Part shown: positions 1 to 6,913 of the stretch, piece by piece
Layout: every line of letters begins with the position of its first letter
Numbering within the stretch: the first letter of the stretch is position 1
From: CAYUAI01 sp964442745
GTDB lineage: Bacteria; Pseudomonadota; Gammaproteobacteria; S012-40
Direction of reading: 5' to 3'
DNA: 7,731 bases
Assembly (NCBI GenBank): GCA_964442745.1
Contig: CAYUAI010000133.1
Location: 1 to 7,731 of the forward strand
The notes under the pieces: generated by a model
The model's input: only the letters and a program-made list of their open reading frames with translations
The model's database searches: none
Told to the model about the DNA's origin: nothing
Position numbers and translations under genes: made by a program

Positions 1-1
1 C

Positions 2-1129
2 ATATTATATGCGCTGTTTGCTATTCTCGATTTTCTAGTGATGCACACCGGGCATATATGGGCGCTGCTTGTGCGATTTTTGATTGCAATTCCTATCTTC
101 TTACTGTGTTGTGCATTAACCTATAAAGCGTATTTTCGTATTCGGCTTCAGTTGTTGGTCTCTGCTACCATTTATGTGGCCGGCATGGGTTTGGCCTGGA
201 TTGCTATATTTTACCAAGACAGCCAGAATGGACTTTATTTAACTGGTACGTTGTTACCTATTTTTTGGGCGTTTTTATATTCCGGATTGCGCTTTATTCA
301 GGCGGTAAAAGTGAGTTTGGCACTGATTGTATCTTACGATATTTTATTCTATTTGGCAGGTAATTTATCACAAGCCATTTTTATTAGTTTCAATTTTTTC
401 CTGATCACCAGTACGATCATTGGGATATTAGGAGGCTATACCATTGAGCGGTATTATCGCCGAGACTTTGTGAATCGGCGTATCATTGATGCGGAAAGAC
501 GGAAAAATGAACAATTATTGTTAAATATTCTACCGAAAAATATTGTGAATGAGCTAAAACAACATCCTGGCACCATCGCCAAAGATTATGAACAAATTAC
601 CGTGTTATTTGCGGACTTGGTTGAATTTTCTAAGTTATCTTTGAATTATAGTGCCTATCAAGTGGTCACGATTTTGAATGAGATATTCTCTTTGTTCGAT
701 TGGCTAACGGATGAATATGGCCTGGAAAAAATAAAAACCATTGGCGATGCTTATATGGCAACCAATAACATACTCGATGATTCAGAGTCATCGGCGAAAT
801 CTGTTGCCGAATTTGCAGTGGCTATGCGTGATGCATTAAAGCAATACAACCTGGAGAAAAACTATAATATTCAAATTCGTATTGGCATACATACCGGCCC
901 AGCCGTGGCCGGTGTGATTGGTGTGAAAAAATTCGTTTATGATGTCTGGGGAAATACCGTGAACATTGCTAGTCGAATGGAATCCACATGCCCTCCCAAT
1001 CAAATTCAATTATCAGAATATACTTATCAAATACTCAAAGATGAATTTGATTTTGAAAATTGTGGAGAAATAAGACTAAAAGGGATCTGCAGTATGCAAG
1101 CTTATCTATTAATTAATAAAGAAGCATAA
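2..1129 (+). CDS. Membrane-anchored class III adenylate cyclase (5' end outside window)
   Basis: Likely makes cAMP from ATP at the cytoplasmic face of the inner membrane. Numbering from the GTG at 38, hydrophobic segments lie near residues 10-29, 36-58, 66-83, 86-108 and 111-136. A basic linker follows (about 137-180, with LLLNILPKNIVNELK), typical of the helix that joins membrane domain to cyclase domain. The catalytic domain runs from about 185 to 360. It has FADLVEFS (metal Asp193), EKIKTIGDAYMA (Lys231 and metal Asp237), RIGIHTGPAVAGVIG, and YDVWGNTVNIASRM (Asp302, Asn309, Arg313). The Lys231/Asp302 pair is the ATP-selecting combination; guanylate cyclases have Glu/Cys. All catalytic residues are present. 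The frame has no stop from base 2 to 37 and encodes another hydrophobic stretch (ILYALFAILDFLV), so the GTG at 38 and ATG at 41 are probably internal and at least six membrane segments exist. It ends with TAA and converges on the DUF4332 gene. What the membrane domain senses is unknown. Confidence 0.93.
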   Translation: MLYALFAILDFLVMHTGHIWALLVRFLIAIPIFLLCCALTYKAYFRIRLQLLVSATIYVAGMGLAWIAIFYQDSQNGLYLTGTLLPIFWAFLYSGLRFIQAVKVSLALIVSYDILFYLAGNLSQAIFISFNFFLITSTIIGILGGYTIERYYRRDFVNRRIIDAERRKNEQLLLNILPKNIVNELKQHPGTIAKDYEQITVLFADLVEFSKLSLNYSAYQVVTILNEIFSLFDWLTDEYGLEKIKTIGDAYMATNNILDDSESSAKSVAEFAVAMRDALKQYNLEKNYNIQIRIGIHTGPAVAGVIGVKKFVYDVWGNTVNIASRMESTCPPNQIQLSEYTYQILKDEFDFENCGEIRLKGICSMQAYLLINKEA

Positions 1130-1217
1130 TTGAGGAATGGGCGAGGCAATCGCTTCTCGGCTTGGCTCCCAGATTTGGTTTGTCTTCGTTCGCTTAAAAA
1201 GTACTAGACTGATGGAC

Positions 1218-1625
1218 TTAGTCACTAATCATGGGCGGGATATTTTTTGCTTGTGCCACCCAGGTGGCGATGTTTTTTTCACTCGGTAGTTGTGTCATTA
1301 ATTTCTTTTTTGTATTGACGTCGCGCATGGTGGCGGCGAGTTTTTTTGCTTGGCGGTTGCGCAGTTCGTTGACGGTATTGACGCCGGTGGCTTCTAATAA
1401 TTCTGAAATTTGCCGAGAAATACCAGAGATTCGACAAAGGTCACATAAATTGATCCATTTTAGCAGGCGTTGCTGCTCAATGCCTGTTTCTTTCGCGAGT
1501 TGTTGCCGGTCACTAGGTGTGGCGCCTTGTGCAAGTAATTTGGCGGGCGTATCTATGCCAATATTGCGGAGCTGTTTCCCATAGACTGGGCCGATACCTT
1601 CGACATTTTCAATGTGTGTTGTCAT
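1218..1625 (-). CDS. DUF4332 helix-hairpin-helix protein
   Basis: A 135-residue soluble protein with no signal peptide or membrane segment. It matches the DUF4332 family layout over its full length. It opens with a helix-hairpin-helix-like IEGIGP-type motif (ENVEGIGPVYGKQLRNIGI, residues 6-24), then LLAQGATPSDRQQLAKETGI and LLKWINLCDLCRISGI. A second hairpin-like unit follows (LLEATGVNTVNELRNR, about 76-91), and the tail has the conserved LPSEKNIATWVAQAK (113-127). Paired hairpins of this kind usually bind DNA or serve as protein-interaction modules; the role of this family is not established. The ATG at 1625 is preceded by GAGGAAAA about 10 bases upstream, which supports this start. It lies 52 bases downstream of the 1678-2031 gene on the same strand, so the two are probably co-transcribed. 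I see no convincing terminator in the 88 bases separating it from the convergent cyclase. Confidence 0.88.
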   Translation of the reverse strand: MTTHIENVEGIGPVYGKQLRNIGIDTPAKLLAQGATPSDRQQLAKETGIEQQRLLKWINLCDLCRISGISRQISELLEATGVNTVNELRNRQAKKLAATMRDVNTKKKLMTQLPSEKNIATWVAQAKNIPPMISD

Positions 1626-1677
1626 GGCTAATTTTCCTCATTGACAAAGAATGAATTGCCAATGGTGGTGGGTATTG

Positions 1678-2031
1678 TTAATGCCGTGTGTCACTAACAA
1701 GAAAGTTGTTTGAGCTATTATGTTTCAATAGCTTCATTACCGCAGGTAATAATGAATGAAACCCGTTATAAACTAAGGCGGATTCTAAACCCGTTTTTGA
1801 AGCCAAATCAGTGATATTAACTTTATCCATGAGTGAATCCGTTTGGCCGGAGGCGAGAAGATTGGTGATCTTGATTAAGCTTAAGCCACTTCGGCCATCA
1901 ATGGTATTGATGACGATTTTTCCAGCTTCTGGCAAAAAATTTTCGGCTTGTTCCTTGGTGAATCCACCATTAACTAGACTGGATACGAGTTCGGTATTTT
2001 TTTCTGAAATCAATTGGCTTAAAATCTTCAT
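1678..2031 (-). CDS. Small helical protein of unknown function
   Basis: A 117-residue protein I do not recognise with certainty. It has no signal peptide, no membrane segment and no cysteine, and it looks fully alpha-helical. Two stretches share a pattern. GGFTKEQAENFLPEAGKIVI (residues 22-41) and a second around residues 80-103, containing TGLESALVYNGFHSLLPAVM, each put a small-residue turn before an amphipathic helix ending in L-P-x-x, so a divergent internal duplication is possible. The general look recalls the small helical DUF937/YidB or DUF2780 families, but this is only a resemblance. The ATG at 2031 follows GAGGGG at a spacing of about 10 bases, and a plausible promoter lies 50 to 80 bases upstream. 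It appears to be the first gene of a two-gene unit with the DUF4332 protein. That it is a real gene is fairly sure; its function is not. Confidence 0.75.
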   Translation of the reverse strand: MKILSQLISEKNTELVSSLVNGGFTKEQAENFLPEAGKIVINTIDGRSGLSLIKITNLLASGQTDSLMDKVNITDLASKTGLESALVYNGFHSLLPAVMKLLKHNSSNNFLVSDTRH

Positions 2032-2289
2032 GCGATGTTTTCCCCTCTGTGTTGATTGTTTACCATTTGGGTTGCAACAAGATTAGATAAAGCATTCCGC
2101 TGTTCTACCAATAAAAATCAAATTCTGGGTTGCACGCAGCTCTGTTGCAGGCTTGAGTATATTACAATGATTTGCATCTTACTGTTAGTAGCTGGGGGGT
2201 AGGTTTGACAATTCTTTGCATTTAGGGGGAGGTAATGATGTGTTATTGGGTGGTGGTGGTGATGGGAGCAATCTTTATCGTACGAATAT
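2032..2289. other. 258-base intergenic region with G-rich tracts
   Basis: This gap lies between the stop of the outer-membrane barrel gene and the start of the 117-residue gene, both on the - strand. It holds the candidate promoter at 2082-2111. On the + strand it has runs of G at 2194-2199 and 2225-2229, then GGGTGGTGGTGGTGATGGG (2248-2266), and the 5' part of a possible small + strand gene. I found no clear intrinsic terminator for the barrel operon and no tRNA-like or riboswitch-like structure. Confidence 0.6.
2082..2111 (-). promoter_or_regulatory. Candidate sigma70 promoter for the 2031-1218 unit
   Basis: Read on the - strand, TTGGTA (2106-2111, four of six matches to the -35 consensus) is separated by 18 bases from TCTAAT (2082-2087, five of six matches to the -10 consensus). 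Transcription would start near 2075, giving a leader of about 45 bases before the ATG at 2031. The position fits the gene pair it would serve, but matches of this quality occur by chance in AT-rich DNA. Confidence 0.35.
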
Positions 2290-2345
2290 TCAAAAATCAT
2301 AGCGAATTTCCCCAAAAAACCGATCATTATTCGCTATTTTCTTAA
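2235..2345 (+). CDS. Possible 36-residue single-pass membrane protein
   Basis: A short frame running ATG ATG TGT to TAA, preceded by a strong Shine-Dalgarno sequence (AGGGGGAGG, 2224-2232). The second ATG (2238) has the better spacing, 5 bases after GGAGG; the first has only 2. The product has a short hydrophobic helix (CYWVVVVMGAIFIVRIF), then a polar tail of about 17 residues containing KNHSEFPQKTDHYS, with positive residues (R17, K20) right after the helix. This is a typical bacterial small membrane protein shape. Against it: the GTG-repeat that encodes the valines could be simple-sequence DNA, the last 56 bases overlap the 3' end of the barrel gene on the other strand, and no good -10 element is visible at a proper distance upstream (a perfect TTGACA at 2205-2210 has no partner). 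Treat it as a candidate. Confidence 0.33.
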   Translation: MMCYWVVVVMGAIFIVRIFKNHSEFPQKTDHYSLFS

Positions 2346-3816
2346 ACCAGCGGTTTTTACCCGAGGCGTAGATGATGATGCCCGCTGTCATCGAAAAAGC
2401 ATCTCTAGGAATGTATTTAATTGACGTACGGTAAACGGCTCCTTGTTCGCCTTTGGTGCCAAAGATCGAGGCGAGAAAAATGGCTTGTAGGGTTTCGCGC
2501 TGAAAATTTCTTGTGTACCGAAAAGCGAATTGGCCGCTATTTTGTTCTGTATCATCGGGCGGTATTGACAGTGCCTCGGTAAAGTTATTTAAGTGACGTA
2601 GTACCCCTTCGAGTGATAATGTCGCCTCAGCAAAACCGTTATAATCAAATCCCAACATCATATCATTGCGAGAAAACGTCACCTGATCGGTCGCGAAAAA
2701 TTGAAAACCGTGAATGACGGCCCATTCTCCCTTAATAAGCCAGTTACCCATGGCAAAATTTGTTGCACCTCCCAGCAAGGTCAAGCGGCTAAAGCTTTGT
2801 TCCATGGCCGTGCTATTGTTAGCCGAAGCGCGTTTTTTAAGGTGAGGCTGATCCTCATAGAGGCTCGCATAATGGAAAGAGAGGTCCCAACCGCTAAAAA
2901 TACCACTGAGTGCCACGGCATATTCCATGTTGCCGAGACCGCTGTTTGGTCGATTGTTGGGCGGAGGAGGGAAAGGTGAAGGGTAAAAGTCACTGCCATA
3001 GGCGGGCAACTTATCGCCACGAATTTCCGGGATGAGCAGTGTGCTAAAATTCCATTCATTAAAGTAATAATCCGCTTTTACCATGGTGACGGGTAAGCGC
3101 AAATTTTCAATATCCACCATGCCTGGTTCACGAAAGTCCAGTGGATTCAATACATCGACCACCCGTATGGTGTCGGATTTTCCCCAGAGAACAATTTGCC
3201 GACCGATTTTAATATCCCATTGAGGATTGAGGCTACCTTGTACATATAAATCGCGTAGCTCAAGTTCTTGTTCGTATTTTTCTAAATAACGGCGGCGATA
3301 TTGACGGCGGCCATTGAGCATAAAAGCGGCATCGTAGAAGGCACTAGCACTGAAAAAAATATCCCATTGGTGTGGCAGGTCTACTTTTAATTCGGGTTGT
3401 ATTTTGTAACGAAAGCGTGATAAGCCACGAAAGTCTGCTTCCCCAGGCGGTGGTGATTGATGCTGGTAGTTGTAGCTACTGCTGAGCGTCATATAACCGC
3501 CCCAGTCCCACCAGCGCGAGGGTTTTGTCGAGGAGGAAACACGCTTTTCCATGCTTAAATTGTCTTCAAATCCTTCTAACAATTCTTCCACTTCAGGACT
3601 GTCCGGTGCTGGCTGCACCGGCGACGCGCTATTTGGAGTATCTTCAAAACCTTGCATCAGCTCGTTAAGCTCAGTGTCGGGTGCATCACTTGCGGGGTCA
3701 TCAAAGCCTTGCATTAATTCATCGAAATTTTCGGTGGATGTTTCCTGGGCTTGACTGAGGTTACCGCTGGTAAAAACGCCAATAACGACCCATGGCAATA
3801 AGTTAGCCGTGTTCAT
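2290..3816 (-). CDS. DUF1302-type outer-membrane beta-barrel protein
   Basis: A 508-residue secreted protein, probably the outer-membrane part of the export system encoded upstream. A hydrophobic signal peptide covers about residues 5-23 (LLPWVVIGVFTSGNLSQA); its n-region carries no positive charge, which is unusual. Next comes an acidic, proline-rich periplasmic segment (24-100) with three copies of a short motif: FDELMQGFDD (31-40), LNELMQGFED (50-59) and VEELLEGFED (76-85). The barrel appears to start at RWWDWGGYMTLSSSY (101-115) and shows alternating polar/aromatic strands to the C-terminal YDF, a terminal Phe as expected for BamA-assembled barrels. IGRQIVLWGKSD (204-215) and NPLDFREPG (224-232) are the kind of segments seen in DUF1302 proteins. 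A proline cluster (SPFPPPPNNRP, 280-290) probably lies in a loop. The start codon overlaps the preceding stop (ATGA), suggesting translational coupling; no alternative start exists before an upstream in-frame TGA. Confidence 0.85.
   Translation of the reverse strand: MNTANLLPWVVIGVFTSGNLSQAQETSTENFDELMQGFDDPASDAPDTELNELMQGFEDTPNSASPVQPAPDSPEVEELLEGFEDNLSMEKRVSSSTKPSRWWDWGGYMTLSSSYNYQHQSPPPGEADFRGLSRFRYKIQPELKVDLPHQWDIFFSASAFYDAAFMLNGRRQYRRRYLEKYEQELELRDLYVQGSLNPQWDIKIGRQIVLWGKSDTIRVVDVLNPLDFREPGMVDIENLRLPVTMVKADYYFNEWNFSTLLIPEIRGDKLPAYGSDFYPSPFPPPPNNRPNSGLGNMEYAVALSGIFSGWDLSFHYASLYEDQPHLKKRASANNSTAMEQSFSRLTLLGGATNFAMGNWLIKGEWAVIHGFQFFATDQVTFSRNDMMLGFDYNGFAEATLSLEGVLRHLNNFTEALSIPPDDTEQNSGQFAFRYTRNFQRETLQAIFLASIFGTKGEQGAVYRTSIKYIPRDAFSMTAGIIIYASGKNRWFKKIANNDRFFGEIRYDF
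3562..3726 (-). repeat. Three coding repeats of an ELMQGFED-type motif
   Basis: Three motif units lie at 3697-3726, 3640-3669 and 3562-3591, encoding FDELMQGFDD, LNELMQGFED and VEELLEGFED. Their starts are 19 and 26 residues apart, separated by Pro/Ser/Ala/Asp-rich linkers. Units one and two share ATGCAAGG(C/T)TTTGA at DNA level; unit three has diverged in DNA but keeps the protein pattern (hydrophobic, acidic, E-L-hydrophobic-x-G-F-acidic-D). This points to selection on the peptide rather than a fresh DNA duplication. Confidence 0.85.
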
Positions 3817-4619
3817 AATCCCTTTTCGAGGCGCCGAACCGTAAACAATTGGTCATCCATCGGTTGGTTATACTTCACATTGCTAAATGTTATAATGGTT
3901 TTGTGGAGCATCTTGCTACCTTTTTTGCTGGTCATATGCATTTCCAGTGGCGTCCAGATATTATCGATTAATTTGAGTTTTTTAATATTGAAATATTTTA
4001 ATCGTTTGCCTTCTTTTTGCCAGTGAATGGCGCGTATGGTGACATAATTATCCTGCCTGATAAAAAGCAAAGATTTAGTATAGCCGGTTTCCTTAACCAC
4101 TTTATCATTCACTGGAATGGCTTCAATGACCCAAACTTTATGATTGTTAACATCCATTCCCTTTTTCATGAAAAAATGATAATCATCAATATCGCGTGTC
4201 GTCATGTCAGAGTAGCTGAAGTCTGATCCCATAAAGCTACCACTTTTATCTGTTGAGGCAATGCGTTTGGTTTTTTTTAATGCAGGCAAATATAACCATT
4301 GATCATCGTCTTTATCCGCCTGGTCATAGTTGTAAGTTAAAAAGGCGGTATTTTTGACATCAGCAGGTTCTTGAAAAAACATAATGCGATAGCTATCTTC
4401 ACCAAAATCTTTATTAAAGGTGCGAATTCTCCGTTCACGGTTGCGCAAGTGCTTATCAATGAGTGTCATATCCATATCAGCAACACGTTGGTCTCCGTTA
4501 TTACGATTCTCCACTTTTTGCATAATATCCCGTGCTTTGGCATCATCGGCAAAAATCGGAACGGAAAAACTTAACCCCAGTATTAACAGTGTGAGGTAAA
4601 TACAATCGGTATATTTCAT
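3813..4619 (-). CDS. Periplasmic LolA-like lipoprotein-sorting family protein (PF17131 type)
   Basis: A 268-residue exported protein, presumed to be the periplasmic carrier between the inner-membrane exporter and the outer-membrane barrel. The signal peptide is clear: MKYTDC, a hydrophobic core to about residue 20, then a cleavage site near PIFA|DDAKA (24/25). The mature part has the layout of the 'outer membrane lipoprotein-sorting' LolA-like family: RDIMQKVENR near the start, then QWLYLPALKKTKRI (107-120), SGSFMGSDFSYSDM (126-139), and a C-terminal strand set ending in NQPMDDQLFTVRRLEKGL. Cys6 is in the signal peptide and is not a lipobox, so the protein should be soluble. The ATG at 4619 has a strong AAGGAGT eight bases upstream. 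The gene sits 21 bases after the exporter stop and overlaps the barrel gene by ATGA. By analogy with LolA it should bind a hydrophobic ligand in a half-barrel; which ligand is unknown. Confidence 0.88.
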   Translation of the reverse strand: MKYTDCIYLTLLILGLSFSVPIFADDAKARDIMQKVENRNNGDQRVADMDMTLIDKHLRNRERRIRTFNKDFGEDSYRIMFFQEPADVKNTAFLTYNYDQADKDDDQWLYLPALKKTKRIASTDKSGSFMGSDFSYSDMTTRDIDDYHFFMKKGMDVNNHKVWVIEAIPVNDKVVKETGYTKSLLFIRQDNYVTIRAIHWQKEGKRLKYFNIKKLKLIDNIWTPLEMHMTSKKGSKMLHKTIITFSNVKYNQPMDDQLFTVRRLEKGL

Positions 4620-4640
4620 ATAAAGATACTCCTTTTGTTG

Positions 4641-5942
4641 CTACGTAGGTGGAACAAATTTTTTCTGACAATACACTAACGTGACTAGCGCTGGGGCAAG
4701 AAAAAGATCAGCAATGAGTGCCAGTAAAATAGTTGATCCGGTTAACACACCAAACAAAAATACATTGTTCAAATCGGCGGCCATAAAAATAAAAAACCCG
4801 AAACAAAGCACGATCGTTGTGGCCACGATGGCACGTCCGATACTCATCAAGGTGTGATGTACGGCTTCATACGCATTACCTGTATCCAGGTAGTAACGTT
4901 GGAAGTTATGCATGAAATGAATCGTGTCATCAACCGCAAGACCAATGGCAATGGAACCAATCAACATGGTAAACATATCTAGAGGCACATCCAGCATGGC
5001 CATGATACCGAGTGTAATAACGATGGGCATTAAATTAGGGATCATGCTGATCAGTCCCATTTTCACACTACTAAGCAACAAAATCATCATGACGCTAATG
5101 ACGACGGCTGCTAGTAGATAGCTGATACGGGTACTATGAATGGCGGCGTCTAAGGTACGAGAAAATAGCGTGCCCATCCCCGTAATATAGACTTCAAGTT
5201 TAGGCAAGGTGGCTTGTAGCTGGCGGTCAATGGCGTTGATTAAATGATTGGCCCCGGTGGCATCGACCCAATTGGTTTTTAAAGTTAGGCGGGCAGTACT
5301 GAATTGGCTATCCACAAAATCCTCCAGATCATCGGATCCGGAGTTTTCAAATAACAGCAACTCCTGAGTGACCAGATCACGATCTTGTGGAATGACATAA
5401 AAGCTTTCACGATTCTCATTTAAGGCGCGATTGCTTTCTTTAATGATATCAACCACTGAGACGGTTTTACCAATATAGGCTTGTGCCACTTGAAAATCCG
5501 TCAAGCTTTGGTGAAGGCTCTGGATTTTGTTGAGCAGTTCGGGATCGTATAAGCCATTTTCTTGATGGGTATTGATCATTACTTCCAAATTGCCACTGCC
5601 TTTCATTTGTTGGTCCAGTAGCTCAGTGGCCTGGCGGGCTTCCCAGCTGGTTGGCATCCAGATTAATGGATTATGATAGAAGCGAATGCTCAATAAACTG
5701 ATCAGCATGACACCGATCACCGCCAGGCTGACTGCCACAATGCTTTTAGCGTGATGGGTGGGGAAATGTGCGGTCCAGCTTAGGAAATTATCCATGATTG
5801 GATGATTGGCGGTATCGGTTTTGCCACCTTTGTGTTTAATGGGTAATAAGGCGATCAACGTCGGCAGGAAAATCAATGTATAAATTAATGAGATCAAAAC
5901 CCCCGCGCCAGCCAAACGTCCCAGATCAGCAATGGGTGCCAC
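4641..5942 (-). pseudogene. RND/MMPL-family exporter, C-terminal fragment
   Basis: This is the larger piece of a proton-driven inner-membrane exporter. The fragment (433 codons from a GTG at 5942) begins inside the first membrane domain: VAPIADLGRLAGAG and a helix ending in FLPTLIALLPIK complete TM5/TM6 of the N-terminal half. A long linker, TM7 (about 66-86), a second periplasmic porter domain (about 88-268) and a complete membrane domain follow. In that domain IAIGLAVDDTIHFMHNF (331-347) holds the acidic pair expected in TM10 of this superfamily, and the last helix ends near residue 424. Eight more in-phase codons upstream of the GTG (LLSFATSQ, up to 5966) clearly belong to the same protein, and no Shine-Dalgarno precedes the GTG. 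So this is a displaced part of one gene rather than an independent gene. It overlaps the N-terminal fragment by 49 bases in another phase. Confidence 0.85.
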
Positions 5943-6913
5943 TTGAGAGGTGGCAAAAGAAAGTAACCTGGCGCCAGCAACAAGGACGGTAAAATTTGCG
6001 TGGGTAACTTGAATGCGGTACCGGTTGCCGCCATTAAACCCACGGTTGATAACAGCGTTAAAATCACCACAATTAACGGCAAAAATACTCCGGAGGCACG
6101 TCGAAAAAGAAAATATAATACGATAGCAATAATCAACAATGCCATCCGCGTAAAACTTTGCATATCATGTTTCATGGTTTGTTTTAGCTGGTTAATAACC
6201 ACCGGTGAGCCGCCGGCCAGAATCTGGAAATCATCGGTCTGGTATTTTTTTATGATTTTTAATACCTGCAGCACCGTTTCTGAATTTTCCGCATCGGTTA
6301 AAAAGGGCTGACGGCTTTGAGCGGTGATATCATCCTCTGCAAAACCTTGCATAATATCCTCTTCAGCATCCATCGAAGAATAGGCGCTGGTACGAATAAT
6401 AATGGTGGTTAATGTGCCATCTTCGGACAAAATAAAGTTCTGATACAGCGGGCTGGCCAGTGCTCGCTGTTTAATTACTTCCAGGGCCGTCGCATTGGCG
6501 GGCCAATTTTCAAACAAATCTTCAACAATGAGCCTATCTGTCTCACCACGGGTATGGCGGGCATTAATCAGGCTATCGACTTCATCCAGGTGGGGGACAT
6601 TATTTTCAATGTCTTGGTGTAATGCTTTTAGTTTTTTGAGGGACTCTTGATTGAACAGCTCAGCGGTTTTTATCGTTAATACAATCGGTTCATCTCGACC
6701 AAACTGTTCGAGAAACTGGTTATAATTTTTTAAAATCGGGTCAGATTCATGTAAAAAACCCTCGCTGGAAGTGTCCATGGTGATCTTGGGCACTTGTGAA
6801 AAAAAACCAGCAATGATCACTAGCATTAATACCAGCATTTTATATTTGTGATTGACGACCTGATGACCAAAAGACTCGAATCCTAATTCAATACGCTGTC
6901 TGATTGTTGACAT
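5894..6913 (-). pseudogene. RND/MMPL-family exporter, N-terminal fragment ending in frameshift
   Basis: First part of the exporter. The ATG at 6913 is chosen because AGAGGGG lies four bases upstream; an in-phase TTG at 6946 would add 11 residues that look unlike a protein start. Counting from that ATG, TM1 is near 26-40 and the first periplasmic porter domain near 42-255, including SSEGFLHESDPILKNYNQF and the motif EEDIMQGFAED (184-194). TM2 is near 257-271 and TM3 near 277-297, and then LPTQILPSLLLA ends at 314. At this point homologues continue into TM4 with a GD-containing motif. Here the frame instead reads 25 unrelated residues (PGYFLLPPLKWHP...) to a TGA at 5894. The matching continuation is found in another phase from 5966. 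An intact gene would span 4641-6913 and encode about 800 residues. It follows the TetR gene by 93 bases on the same strand. Confidence 0.85.
5966..5977 (-). other. Deletion/frameshift junction inside exporter gene
   Basis: N-terminal homology ends with the Ala codon at 5972-5974, and C-terminal homology resumes at LLSFATSQ from 5966 in a different phase. Only five bases lie between them. A perfect 10-base palindrome, CTGGCGCCAG, occupies 5968-5977. About 46 residues expected here, judged from the matching place in the C-terminal half, are absent, so roughly 130-140 bases appear to be lost with a net frame change. Confidence 0.75.

Noticed and set aside
1142..1217. Hairpins between the convergent cyclase and DUF4332 genes (GAGGC-AATC-GCTTC on the + strand; GACT-N9-AGTC followed by TTTTT on the - strand).
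   Set aside because: Stems are only 4-5 base pairs, the first has no T tract, and the T run in the second lies several bases away. Too weak to call terminators.
2068..2134. 9-base direct repeat TGGGTTGCA at 2068-2076 and 2126-2134 flanking the candidate promoter.
   Set aside because: It is suggestive as a regulator site pair, but one chance 9-mer repeat in a region this long is not rare, and nothing else supports it.
2118..2327. A - strand frame of 69 codons overlapping the end of the barrel gene, with a run of five His.
   Set aside because: The composition is unlike a protein (His run from the GGT/GTG repeat), there is no ribosome binding site, and it overlaps the well-supported barrel C-terminus.
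3551..3754. A + strand frame rich in Ser/Gly/Ala opposite the three ELMQGFED repeats.
   Set aside because: Its repetitive look is the antisense reflection of the coding repeats, and no ribosome binding site is present.
5894..5942. Programmed ribosomal frameshifting to join the two exporter fragments.
   Set aside because: No slippery heptamer or following stem is seen, and joining the frames would still leave out about 46 residues including TM4.
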